Shown here piece by piece: positions 1 to 7,240 of a stretch of DNA of 64,000 nt (the first letter of the stretch is position 1; the number at the start of each line of letters is the position of its first letter). The notes beneath the pieces were generated by a model that did not search any database, was not told the DNA's origin, and saw only the letters and a program-made list of their open reading frames with translations. The translations under genes and the position numbers were made by a program. This DNA is from Streptomyces chryseus (lineage in GTDB: Bacteria; Actinomycetota; Actinomycetes; Streptomycetales; Streptomycetaceae): NCBI RefSeq assembly GCF_014650755.1, contig NZ_BMVO01000002.1:124001-188000 (forward strand). The letters are read 5' to 3'.

Positions 1-1
1 C

Positions 2-439
2 AGCGGCCCGCAGGTCGTGCCCGGCTACTGGCGCCGCCCGGAGGCGAGTGCCGAGGCGTTCCCCGGCGGGGAACTGCGCACCGGGGACATCGGCTTCATG
101 GACGAGGGCGGCTGGCTGTACGTCGTCGACCGCAAGAAGGACATGATCAACGCGTCGGGCTTCAAGGTCTGGCCGCGCGAGGTCGAGGACGTCCTCTACA
201 CCCACCCGGCGGTGCGCGAGGCGGCCGTCGTCGGCATCCCCGACGCGTACCGGGGGGAGAGCGTCAAGGCGTACGTCAGCCTGCGCCCCGGGGCCGAGGT
301 GGCGCCGGCGGACCTGTCGGCGTACTGCGAGGAGCGGCTGGCCGCGTACAAGTACCCGCGCGAAGTGCAGATCCTGCCCGAACTTCCCAAGACGACGAGT
401 GGGAAGATCCTCAGGCGGGAACTGCGTTCCCGTTCCTGA
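2..439 (+). CDS. Acyl-CoA synthetase (AMP-forming), C-terminal part
   Basis: The 5' part lies outside the window, so only the last 145 residues are seen. They hold the mobile C-terminal domain of the ANL superfamily: the TGDIG hinge aspartate region, the DRKKDMI motif, the GFKVWP segment that positions the domain, and PKTTSGKILRREL near the end with the catalytic lysine of the adenylation half-reaction. The family activates a carboxylic acid to acyl-AMP and then acyl-CoA; the substrate cannot be read from this domain. A TetR regulator follows 40 bp downstream on the same strand, and an acyl-CoA dehydrogenase and a phosphotransferase face it, which suggests one acyl-CoA degradation pathway. 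Confidence 0.93.
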   Translation, partial: SGPQVVPGYWRRPEASAEAFPGGELRTGDIGFMDEGGWLYVVDRKKDMINASGFKVWPREVEDVLYTHPAVREAAVVGIPDAYRGESVKAYVSLRPGAEVAPADLSAYCEERLAAYKYPREVQILPELPKTTSGKILRRELRSRS

Positions 440-444
440 ACCCC

Positions 445-454
445 CAACCGGTTG
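445..454. promoter_or_regulatory. Perfect palindrome upstream of the tetR gene (possible operator)
   Basis: CAACCGGTTG is a perfect 10-base palindrome in the 40 bp between the synthetase stop and the regulator start. Its place fits autoregulation by the TetR protein, but it differs from the palindrome at 3518-3537, so at most one of the two need be its site. This is inference from position and symmetry only. Confidence 0.3.
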
Positions 455-479
455 TTTCGACGAAAGGCAGGTGGCGGCC

Positions 480-1073
480 ATGGCCAGGACGACGGACGGA
501 AGCGGCATTCCCGTCCCCCAGAGGCTGCTGGCCGCCGCCACCCGCCTGTTCGCCGAGCGCGGCTACGACCGCACGTCGGTGCAGGAGATCGTCGAGGCGG
601 CGGGCGTCACCAAGGGCGCGCTCTACCACTACTTCGGTTCCAAGGACGACCTGCTGCACGAGGTGTACGCCCGGGTCCTGCGGCTCCAGCAGGAGCGGCT
701 CGACGCGTTCGCCGACGCGGACGCGCCGGTGGAGCGGCGGCTGCGGGACGCGGCGGCGGACGTGGTGGTGACCACCATCGACAACCTCGACGACGCGTCG
801 ATCTTCTTCCGGTCCATGCACCACCTGAGCCCGGAGAAGGACAAGCAGGTACGGGCCGAGCGGCGGCGCTACCACGAGCGGTTCCGGGCGCTGGTGGAGG
901 AGGGGCAGCGGGAGGGCGTGTTCTCGACCGCGACCCCGGCCGATCTGGTGGTGGACTACCACTTCGGGTCGGTCCACCACCTGTCGACCTGGTACCGCCC
1001 CGACGGCCCGCTCACGCCCCAGCAGGTGGCGGACCACCTGGCGGACCTGCTGCTGCGGGCGCTGCGGCCGTAG
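480..1073 (+). CDS. TetR-family transcriptional regulator
   Basis: A 197-residue one-component repressor. Residues about 15-60 form the TetR helix-turn-helix, with the usual RLFAERGYDRTSVQEI and GVTKGALYHYF segments. The rest is the helical ligand-binding and dimerisation domain. I chose ATG 480 because the protein then starts just before the TetR domain; an upstream in-frame start would overlap the preceding gene. It lies between an acyl-CoA synthetase and, convergently, an acyl-CoA dehydrogenase, a context typical of regulators that sense acyl-CoAs. The ligand is unknown. Candidate operators are the palindromes at 445-454 and 3518-3537. Confidence 0.92.
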   Translation: MARTTDGSGIPVPQRLLAAATRLFAERGYDRTSVQEIVEAAGVTKGALYHYFGSKDDLLHEVYARVLRLQQERLDAFADADAPVERRLRDAAADVVVTTIDNLDDASIFFRSMHHLSPEKDKQVRAERRRYHERFRALVEEGQREGVFSTATPADLVVDYHFGSVHHLSTWYRPDGPLTPQQVADHLADLLLRALRP

Positions 1074-1222
1074 GCGGTGGCGCGGGGCGAGCCCGCCCGG
1101 CGGCGATCTCCAGCCCCTCCGGCGAGGACCCGGGCCCGGGGCGGCGCCCCGTTCGGTAAGGGGCGGGGTGGGGACAGGCCCGCCCGTCGGCGCACCGCAC
1201 CCCCCGCCCACCCCGGCCCGCG

Positions 1223-2443
1223 CTACACGTACCGCCCCAGCTCCCGCCGCGCCAGCGACCGCTGGTGGACCTCGTCCGGGCCGTCCGCCAGCTTCAGCGT
1301 CCGCGCCCCCGCCCACAGCTCCGCCAGCGGGAAGTCCTGGCTGACGCCGCCCGCGCCGTGCAGCTGCACCGCCTTGTCGAGGATGTCGACGACCGCACGC
1401 GGTGTTGCGATCTTGATGGCCTGGATCTCCGTGTGCGCCCCGCGATTGCCCACCGTGTCCATCAGCCACGCCGTCTTCAGCACGAGCAGCCGCAACTGCT
1501 CGACCGCCACCCGCGCGTCCGCGATCCAGGTGTGCACCACGCCCTGCTGGGCGAGGGACTTGCCGAAGGCCGTACGCCCGACCGCCCGCCGGCACATCAG
1601 CTCGATCGCCCGCTCCGCCATGCCGATCAGCCGCATGCAGTGGTGGATCCGGCCCGGTCCGAGCCGTGCCTGGGCGATGGCGAAACCGCCGCCCTCCTCG
1701 CCGACCAGGGCCGACGCCGGCACCCGCGCCCCGTGGAAGACGACCTCCGCGTGCCCGCCGTGGGAGTGGTCCTCGTACCCGTACACCTGCATCGCGCGCC
1801 GGATCTCGACCCCCGGCGTGTCCCGCGGCACCAGGATCATCGACTGCTGGCGGCGGACGTCCGCGCCGTCCGGGTCGGTCTTGCCCATGACGATGAAGAT
1901 CTTGCAGTCGGGGTTCATCGCCCCGGAGATGTACCACTTGCGCCCGGTGACGACGTACTCGCTCCCGTCGGCGGACCGCTCGATCCGGGTCTCGATGTTC
2001 GTCGCGTCCGACGAGGCCACCTCCGGCTCGGTCATCGCGAAGGCGGACCGGATCTCACCCCTCAGCAGCGGCTCCAGCCACTGCTTCTTCTGCTCGTCCG
2101 ACGCGAACTGCGCCAGCAGCTCCATGTTCCCGGTGTCCGGCGCCGCGCAGTTCAGCGCGGTGGGCGCGAGCTGCGGGCTGCGGCCGGTGATCTCGGCGAG
2201 CGGCGCGTACTGGAGGTTGGTGAGCCCGGCGCCGTACTCCGCGTCCGGCAGGAAGAGGTTCCACAGGCCCTGCCTGCGGGCCTCCGCCTTGAGGTCCTCC
2301 ACGACCTGCGGGGTGTCCCACGGCGAGGCGAGCCGCTCGCGCTGCTCGTGCGCGACGGCCTCGGCCGGATACACGAACTCGTCCATGAACGCGAGGAGTT
2401 TGGCGCGGAGCTCTTCGGTCCGTGCGTCGTATGCGAAATCCAT
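1223..2443 (-). CDS. Acyl-CoA dehydrogenase, ACAD10/11-like
   Basis: A 406-residue FAD enzyme of the acyl-CoA dehydrogenase fold. The N-terminal helical domain, the middle beta domain (FAMTEPEVASSDATNI, then GRKWYISGA) and the C-terminal helical domain (RTAFGKSLAQQGVVH, then VQLHGAGGVSQDFPLA) are all present. Near the end stands ADGPDEVH, where classical medium-chain dehydrogenases carry their catalytic glutamate region; from memory this form is typical of the ACAD10/ACAD11 group. The next gene in the same operon, 9 bp upstream, is a phosphotransferase. Eukaryotic ACAD10/11 are fusions of exactly these two domains. The likely substrate class is therefore 4-hydroxyacyl-CoA or branched acyl-CoA; this is inference. 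Confidence 0.93.
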   Translation of the reverse strand: MDFAYDARTEELRAKLLAFMDEFVYPAEAVAHEQRERLASPWDTPQVVEDLKAEARRQGLWNLFLPDAEYGAGLTNLQYAPLAEITGRSPQLAPTALNCAAPDTGNMELLAQFASDEQKKQWLEPLLRGEIRSAFAMTEPEVASSDATNIETRIERSADGSEYVVTGRKWYISGAMNPDCKIFIVMGKTDPDGADVRRQQSMILVPRDTPGVEIRRAMQVYGYEDHSHGGHAEVVFHGARVPASALVGEEGGGFAIAQARLGPGRIHHCMRLIGMAERAIELMCRRAVGRTAFGKSLAQQGVVHTWIADARVAVEQLRLLVLKTAWLMDTVGNRGAHTEIQAIKIATPRAVVDILDKAVQLHGAGGVSQDFPLAELWAGARTLKLADGPDEVHQRSLARRELGRYV

Positions 2444-2452
2444 GGCGGGGTC

Positions 2453-3478
2453 TCAGCCTTCCTGAAGGGTGGTCAGGCCGTGCTCGATGAACACGGGCAC
2501 GAGGTCGCCGATCCGGTCGAAGCCGGCGCCGACGGTCTGCCCGAGCGTGTAGCGGTAGTGGATGCCTTCGAGGATCACGGCGAGCTTGAACCAGGCGAAC
2601 GCCGTGTACCAGGCGATGGCGGAGGTGTCCCGGCCGGACCCGGCGGCGTACCGCTCGACGATCTCGCGGGCCGACGGATGGCCCGGCGCGCCGGCCGTCG
2701 TGGAGACCGGGGAGTCGGGCAGCCCCAGCTCGGAGCTGTACATGACCAGCAGCCCGAGGTCGGTGAGCGGGTCGCCCAGCGTCGACATCTCCCAGTCGAG
2801 GATCGCCCGGATCCGGTCGCCCTCCCCGCCGATCAGGACGTTGTCGAGCCGGTAGTCGCCGTGTACGACCGTCGGCCTCGGGGAGTCGGGCAGGGAGCGT
2901 CCGAGCGCGGCGTGCAGTTCGTCGATGCCCGCCAGCTCACGGTCGCGGGAGGCGTCGAGCTGCTTGCCCCAGCGGCGCAACTGCCGGTCCAGGAAGCCCT
3001 CGGGGCGGCCGAAGTCGCCCAGGCCGACCGCCTCGGGGTCCACGGCGTGCAGGGTCACCAAGGTGTCGACCAGGCCGAACACGGCCGCGCGGGTGCGCTC
3101 GGCGCCGAGCGCGGCCAGCTCGTCGGCCGTACGGTACGGGACGCCCTCCACGAACTCCATGACGTAGAACGGCGATCCGACCACCGACTCGTCCTCGCAC
3201 AGCAGCAGTGGCCCGGGCACCGGTACGTCGGTCGGGTGCAGCGCGCTGATCACCCTGAACTCGCGCTTCATGTCGTGCGCGGTCGCCAGCACGTGGCCGA
3301 GCGGCGGCCGCCGCACCACCCACCGGGACGTGCCGTCCGTGACGGCGTACGTCAGGTTCGAGCGGCCGCCCTCGATGAGCCGGACGCTGAGCGGCCCGCT
3401 CACCAGCCCCGGCCGCGCGCGGTCGAGATGGGCGCGCAACCGCTCGGGATCGAGACCTGGCGGGTGAACAGCACTCAT
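2453..3478 (-). CDS. Phosphotransferase family protein (APH fold), ACAD11-type partner
   Basis: A 341-residue member of the aminoglycoside phosphotransferase/choline kinase fold. VVHGDYRLDNVLI carries the catalytic aspartate and the following asparagine of the Brenner motif, and AILDWEMSTLGDP carries the metal-binding aspartate. ATG 3478 is chosen because GGAGG lies at the right distance (complement of 3486-3490); a longer upstream reading has no such site. The pairing with the acyl-CoA dehydrogenase mirrors the kinase domain of ACAD10/11 and LvaA of the levulinate pathway of Pseudomonas putida, which phosphorylate 4-hydroxyacyl-CoAs. Antibiotic resistance is unlikely in this setting. Confidence 0.9.
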   Translation of the reverse strand: MSAVHPPGLDPERLRAHLDRARPGLVSGPLSVRLIEGGRSNLTYAVTDGTSRWVVRRPPLGHVLATAHDMKREFRVISALHPTDVPVPGPLLLCEDESVVGSPFYVMEFVEGVPYRTADELAALGAERTRAAVFGLVDTLVTLHAVDPEAVGLGDFGRPEGFLDRQLRRWGKQLDASRDRELAGIDELHAALGRSLPDSPRPTVVHGDYRLDNVLIGGEGDRIRAILDWEMSTLGDPLTDLGLLVMYSSELGLPDSPVSTTAGAPGHPSAREIVERYAAGSGRDTSAIAWYTAFAWFKLAVILEGIHYRYTLGQTVGAGFDRIGDLVPVFIEHGLTTLQEG

Positions 3479-3517
3479 GGGGGCACCTCCGAGGGCGGAC
3501 AGGACGTCGCGTCTCAT

Positions 3518-3537
3518 CATGCCGACCAGTCGGTATG
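3518..3537. promoter_or_regulatory. Near-perfect 20-bp palindrome upstream of the APH-ACAD operon (TetR-type operator)
   Basis: The core is CCGAC-CA-GTCGG, flanked by CAT on the left and ATG on the right, with only one mismatched pair in 20 bases. It sits about 40 bp upstream of the phosphotransferase start and downstream of the MBL-fold gene, so it would control the kinase-dehydrogenase pair separately from the hydrolase. ACCGACCNGTCGGT-like palindromes are common operators of actinobacterial TetR regulators of acyl-CoA genes, and the TetR gene at 480-1073 is the obvious candidate. Confidence 0.55.
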
Positions 3538-3571
3538 CCGTCCAGTGGGCCGACGTGACCCGAGACGTGGA

Positions 3572-4483
3572 TCACGCGTGGCAGGCGACCGGTTTCCCGC
3601 CGTTCATGACCGCCATGTCGCCGAAGACGAGCAGCGGGTCGAGCGGCGAGCCCTCCGGGGCGCCGTCCAGTTCGGCGTACGCGCGGTGCAGGTTGGCGAC
3701 GAGCCGCTCGCTCTCGCGCAGGCCGCCGAAGGGCCCGGGGCCGGCCTCCCGGGCGGTCTCCAGGGGCGTACGGCCCTGGGCGTGCCCGGCCTCGGCGACC
3801 TCGGCGACGTACCGCAGGTAGCTTTCGGTCGCGTCGTACGCCGACGGGTCGGTGACCGGGCCGTGGCCGGGCACGACGGTGTCGGCGCCGAGCGAGCGGA
3901 GCAGGCCGAGGGCGCGCAGGGACCCGCTCAGCGATCCCATGGGGAGGAACGGGGTGCCGCCCTGGAAGACCAGGTCGCCGGTGAAGACGACGCCGTACTC
4001 CGGCAGGTGGACGATCGAGTCGCCGGTGGTGTGCGCGACGCCCGGGTGGATCAGCCGCACCTCGGTCCCGCCCGCGTGCAGGGTCAGCCGCTCGCTGTAC
4101 GTGAGGGTGGGGGCGGTGACGGTGATGTCGCCGAAGTCGTTGTCCGGCCACACGAGGTGCAGCTGGAGCCCGGCGGCGAGCACTTCGGCCCGGCAGGTGT
4201 CGTGCCCGACGATCGTGGCCCCGGGCACGAAGACGCTGTTGCCGTAGGTGTGGTCGCCGTGGTGGTGGGTGTTGACGACGGTGCGGGGGAGCGGCGCGCC
4301 CGTCGTCAGGAGCGCTTCGCGCAGGGCGTGCGCGCGGCGCTCGGTGGCCGCGGTGTCGACGAGGAGGGTCGAGGCGCCGTCGCTGACGAACCCGGCGTTG
4401 TTCAGGCACCATCCGCCGTCCGGCTGGATGTACGCGTGCACGGCGGGCGCGAGCTGGACGAGGTACGGGTCCGTGGCGGGCAC
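3572..4483 (-). CDS. Metallo-beta-lactamase-fold hydrolase
   Basis: A 303-residue MBL-fold protein. TVVNTHHHGDHTYGN carries the HHHGDH zinc-binding motif. Further ligands are expected in PGVAHTTGDS and FTGDL, and a late histidine in VPGHGPVT. The family hydrolyses esters, thioesters or lactones with a di-zinc centre. GTG 4483 is chosen because a GGGGGA ribosome site lies just upstream; the reading frame stays open further, but that stretch is the antisense of the His-rich gene. It is the first gene of the minus-strand acyl-CoA cluster, so a thioesterase or lactonase role is possible. The substrate is unknown. Confidence 0.88.
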   Translation of the reverse strand: MPATDPYLVQLAPAVHAYIQPDGGWCLNNAGFVSDGASTLLVDTAATERRAHALREALLTTGAPLPRTVVNTHHHGDHTYGNSVFVPGATIVGHDTCRAEVLAAGLQLHLVWPDNDFGDITVTAPTLTYSERLTLHAGGTEVRLIHPGVAHTTGDSIVHLPEYGVVFTGDLVFQGGTPFLPMGSLSGSLRALGLLRSLGADTVVPGHGPVTDPSAYDATESYLRYVAEVAEAGHAQGRTPLETAREAGPGPFGGLRESERLVANLHRAYAELDGAPEGSPLDPLLVFGDMAVMNGGKPVACHA

Positions 4484-4592
4484 TGGGTTCCCCCGGGTCG
4501 GTGTCGGGTCGTTCGGGGTTCGAACCGGTCGGGACGAGCCTGCCAGTCGGCGCCCGCCCGGGGGAAGGGAGGCCGGGTACCGGAACCTTTCC

Positions 4593-4889
4593 TCAGTGGT
4601 CGTCCCAGTGGCCGTCGTGAGCGGCGTGGCGGTGGCCGTCGTGGACGTAGTCGAGGTGGTCGCCGTGCCGGACGGCGGTGTGGCCGCAGTCCTGCCCGTG
4701 CGCGTGGGCGTGAGCGCCGTGCGCGCGGTGGTCCGCGGACTCGCACTCGTCCCAGTGTCCGGAGTGCTCCCGGTGCAGGTGCCCGTCGTGCGCGTAGTCG
4801 GTGTGGTCACCGTGCGGCACGGCGGTGTGCCCGCAGGCCGGCCCGTGCGCGTGCTCATGGGTGGCGTGCTCCTGGTGCAGGGCGCTCAT
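4593..4889 (-). CDS. Small histidine-rich repeat protein, probable metal binder
   Basis: Ninety-eight residues with 27 histidines and three cysteines and no recognised enzyme domain. It is built from two copies of a unit about 34 residues long (residues 15-48 and 64-97, period 49) with the pattern HGxxCGHTAVxHGDHxDYxHDGHxH and ending GHWD. The regular spacing of His, Asp and Cys points to binding of zinc, nickel or copper in the cytoplasm; there is no signal peptide. AGAGGTGA precedes the ATG. No Zur-type inverted repeat is seen upstream. Function unknown; metal storage or buffering is inference. Confidence 0.85.
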   Translation of the reverse strand: MSALHQEHATHEHAHGPACGHTAVPHGDHTDYAHDGHLHREHSGHWDECESADHRAHGAHAHAHGQDCGHTAVRHGDHLDYVHDGHRHAAHDGHWDDH

Positions 4890-5038
4890 GTACGTTCACC
4901 TCTGGTGCGATTCCGGATGATCTGCGGTACTTCCAAGCTAGCCCTGGGGGACCGCTCCGGTCGTCGGCCCCGCCCACGGCGCGTCCGTCCCGTGTTCCAC
5001 CGGCCGCCGGTACCCACCCGTCGCCCGGCGCGCCCGGG

Positions 5039-5368
5039 TCACACGACGATCGCCACGGCGAAGGCGGCGAGGGCGATCGTGCAGAGCGTCGCGGTGAGCG
5101 CGGCCCGGGCCGGCATCGGCGCGGGCCGGGGGGCGCTGCCGAGGGTCCGGATGCGGTGGTGGGCGACCCGCAGGAAGCCGAGCCAGACGAGCAGGCAGAG
5201 CGCCGCGGCGATCAGCCCGGCCGGGCCGATCTCGTCGTGGACCGCCTGCTTCGCCGCCAGTACCGCCACCACCGTGCAGGCCAGCGTGGTCCTGCGCCAG
5301 GCCAGCCGGGTCCGCTCCGGCTGCAGGCCGGGGTCCCGTTCCCGGACGGCCGCGGCCGGGCCGGTCAA
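5039..5368 (-). CDS. DUF202 membrane protein (second of a pair)
   Basis: A 109-residue membrane protein of the DUF202 family. The sequence PERTRLAWRRTTLA is the family signature, followed by three hydrophobic segments (about residues 26-42, 47-66 and 85-109). The start is taken as TTG 5368, which overlaps the stop of the upstream DUF202 gene as TTGA and has GGAGGG six bases before it. No ATG or GTG fits as well. The overlap implies translational coupling and equal amounts of the two proteins. Molecular function unknown. Confidence 0.8.
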   Translation of the reverse strand: MTGPAAAVRERDPGLQPERTRLAWRRTTLACTVVAVLAAKQAVHDEIGPAGLIAAALCLLVWLGFLRVAHHRIRTLGSAPRPAPMPARAALTATLCTIALAAFAVAIVV

Positions 5369-5763
5369 CTGCCGCCCTCCCAGCCGAAGAGGACGACCAC
5401 CACCATGACGACGGCGACGACCGCGACCACGACAGAGAGCACCGTCGGGAAACGGGTCACGGGCAGGTCCTCGCCGCGCCGCATGGCCCGCTCGCAGCGC
5501 ACCCAGTGGTTGACCGCCCGCAGCGCGCACAGCACACCTGCCGCCAGCAGCCCGAGCGCCATCCCGGCGCGCACGCCCCACGCCAGTCCGGGCAGGAACT
5601 GGTCGACCGCGAAGCCGCCGCCGATGAGCGCCAGCGCCGTACGGATCCACGCCAGGAACGTGCGCTCGTTGGCCAGCGAGAAGCGGTAGTCGGGGGTCTC
5701 GCCCTCTTCCCGGACGCGCTGCGGCGCGAACCAGAGCCGCAGCCCCCGTACAAACTCGGTCAC
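5365..5763 (-). CDS. DUF202 membrane protein (first of a pair, YidH-like)
   Basis: A 132-residue DUF202 protein. After a short charged N-terminus come DYRFSLANERTFLAWIRTALAL, the family signature, and three hydrophobic helices, the last of which ends in a run of valines before GWEGGS. GTG 5763 is chosen because TAGGG lies seven bases before it. The gene starts 52 bp from the divergent gene at 5816. YidH-like proteins are inner-membrane proteins of unknown function; two DUF202 proteins in tandem suggest a heteromeric assembly. Confidence 0.85.
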   Translation of the reverse strand: MTEFVRGLRLWFAPQRVREEGETPDYRFSLANERTFLAWIRTALALIGGGFAVDQFLPGLAWGVRAGMALGLLAAGVLCALRAVNHWVRCERAMRRGEDLPVTRFPTVLSVVVAVVAVVMVVVVLFGWEGGS

Positions 5764-5802
5764 CCGCCGCACCCTACCGGCCCGGTTGTCAGTGGCCGCC
5801 CC

Positions 5803-5808
5803 TACGCT
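5803..5808 (+). promoter_or_regulatory. -10 hexamer TACGCT, leaderless promoter
   Basis: TACGCT lies seven bases before ATG 5816, which would place the transcription start at the initiation codon. There is no ribosome-binding sequence. No good -35 is evident. The same arrangement recurs at 15612, 27845, 35483, 37764 and 56757. Confidence 0.5.
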
Positions 5809-5815
5809 GCGGCGC

Positions 5816-6553
5816 ATGGACGACGTGGTGCGCTTCCCCCTGTACGAGACGCGGTACGAGCTGGTCGGGGCCGAGGAACTGGCCGAGGACCCGGCGTTCT
5901 GGCTCGCGCACCTGTGGAGGACCGCGGGGGAGCCGCAGGAGACGGCCGAGCGCTTCGGCACGGACACGGCGGACCTCGACGCCGTGCTGGACCGGCTCAG
6001 CGACGAGGCACGGCCGTGGCCGGTCCTGCGGGTCCCCTTCGCCGGCGGGCACACCGCGGTCGTCGTCTACCGGAACTTCCCCGACGAGAGCGGCATCGAC
6101 TTCTTCGTCCACCACCCCGACTGGGGGCGGACCGGCCACCTCGGACATTTCGACGGCCACGACGCGGGCCCCGGCCTCACCTGGGCGGAGCTGACGGCGA
6201 TCGCCGCCTCCCCGGCGGACGGACGCGAGGGCCTCGACGACCCGTCGCGGCGCCTGCTGCTCCTGCTCCCGATGCTCGGTGACGCCGACACGCCCGACGA
6301 CGCGGCGGCCGTCGTCGAGCGGGCCCTGACCGAATGCGGCATACCGGCCGACCGGGCCGCCGAGACCGCCGTACACCTGCTGGACACGAGCTTCTTCGGC
6401 GACGGCGCCCACTGGTACGTCACGGACGTCAGCCCGCTCGCCGTCTGCGACGAGCCGCACAGCCCCCGCAGGGTCCCGCTCGCGCGGGGCGTCACCGACG
6501 CGCAGGCGCGGGCCCTCGCCGACGCCCTGGCGGGGCGAGCCGCCGGGGCGTGA
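5816..6553 (+). CDS. Conserved hypothetical protein
   Basis: A 245-residue soluble protein that I do not recognise as a named family. It is acidic, has no signal peptide or membrane segment, and ends in repeated ALADALAGRA. The middle (about residues 60-110) is rich in aromatic residues and histidines (VVVYRNFPDESGIDFFVHHPDWGR and GHLGHFDGHDAG). ATG 5816 is chosen over an upstream start because a -10 element seven bases earlier suggests a leaderless transcript. It is divergent from the DUF202 pair and convergent with the NUDIX gene. Confidence 0.75.
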   Translation: MDDVVRFPLYETRYELVGAEELAEDPAFWLAHLWRTAGEPQETAERFGTDTADLDAVLDRLSDEARPWPVLRVPFAGGHTAVVVYRNFPDESGIDFFVHHPDWGRTGHLGHFDGHDAGPGLTWAELTAIAASPADGREGLDDPSRRLLLLLPMLGDADTPDDAAAVVERALTECGIPADRAAETAVHLLDTSFFGDGAHWYVTDVSPLAVCDEPHSPRRVPLARGVTDAQARALADALAGRAAGA

Positions 6554-6588
6554 TCAGAGCCTTGGCGGTGCGAGTGCTGGGGGCGTGA

Positions 6589-7128
6589 TCAGGCCGGCCC
6601 TGGACCCCCCGGGCGCTCGAACGCGCGCAGCCGCTCCCAGGCCGCCAGGCCGTCCGGCACCCACTGCCACGCGCCGTCGGCGAGCCGGTGCTCCAGCTCG
6701 GCGGCGGTCAGGAAGGCGTGCCAGGCGACCTCCTCCGGCTGCGGGCTCACCGGCGGCTCGCAGCGCACCTCGTAGACGTACGACCACCAGGTCTGCGCCC
6801 CGTCCGGGCTCGCGTACAGGAACTTGAACAGGGGGACGGGCGAGGGCAGCCCGGACACGCCCAGCTCCTCCTGCGCCTCCCGCAGCGCGGCCTCGTCGTA
6901 CGACTCGCCGGCCCCCACGACCCCGCCGACGAACATGTCGTACAGCGAGGGGAAGACCAGCTTCACCGGCGTCCGGCGGTGCACGAAGTACCGGCCTTCG
7001 CCGTCCCGCGCCAGGACGAAGACGCAGCGGTGGCGCAGGCCCCGTGCGTACACCTCGCCGCGCGGGGCCTGCCCGACCACCTCGTCGTTGTCGTCGACGA
7101 CGTCCAGGATCTCGTCCGCGGGAGTCAT
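6589..7128 (-). CDS. NUDIX hydrolase, YfcD-like
   Basis: A 179-residue NUDIX protein. The Nudix box lies at about residues 68-91: GAGES followed by REAQEELG, matching Gx5Ex7REUXEEXGU. The N-terminal RHRCVFVLARD and the C-terminal VYEVRCEPPVSPQPEEVA fit the isopentenyl-diphosphate-isomerase-like/YfcD branch, which acts on nucleoside diphosphate derivatives; the substrate is not known. ATG 7128 is used, with GGATGG upstream; another ATG lies nine bases further upstream. Its stop is 36 bp from that of the convergent gene, within one copy of a 13-base direct repeat. Confidence 0.9.
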   Translation of the reverse strand: MTPADEILDVVDDNDEVVGQAPRGEVYARGLRHRCVFVLARDGEGRYFVHRRTPVKLVFPSLYDMFVGGVVGAGESYDEAALREAQEELGVSGLPSPVPLFKFLYASPDGAQTWWSYVYEVRCEPPVSPQPEEVAWHAFLTAAELEHRLADGAWQWVPDGLAAWERLRAFERPGGPGPA

Positions 7129-7159
7129 GCGGACCATCCAACCCGATGGCGCCCGGCGG

Positions 7160-7188
7160 TTGACGCCCCGCCCGCCGCTGCCGAAGAT
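7160..7188 (+). promoter_or_regulatory. Candidate promoter of the FAD-dehydrogenase gene
   Basis: TTGACG and GAAGAT with a 17-base spacer, about 55 bp before ATG 7241, in the intergenic region shared with the divergent NUDIX gene. The -35 is good and the -10 is moderate. Confidence 0.4.
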
Positions 7189-7240
7189 CTGACGCACGGG
7201 TAACTTCTCGCCCCACCCGCCACCGGCAAGGACGGAAACC

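Noticed and set aside
2453..3478. Aminoglycoside resistance gene
   Set aside because: It has the APH fold, but its partner genes and DWEMSTLGDP motif fit the ACAD10/11-type kinases.
4484..4858. Upstream extension of the MBL-fold protein
   Set aside because: The Thr/Arg-rich extension is antisense-frame sequence of the His-rich gene. GTG 4483 has its own ribosome site.
1265..5689. A 1474-codon plus-strand open frame
   Set aside because: It runs antisense through the dehydrogenase, kinase, MBL, His-rich and DUF202 genes. It is low in hydrophobic order and rich in Arg/Gly, typical of antisense frames in GC-rich DNA.
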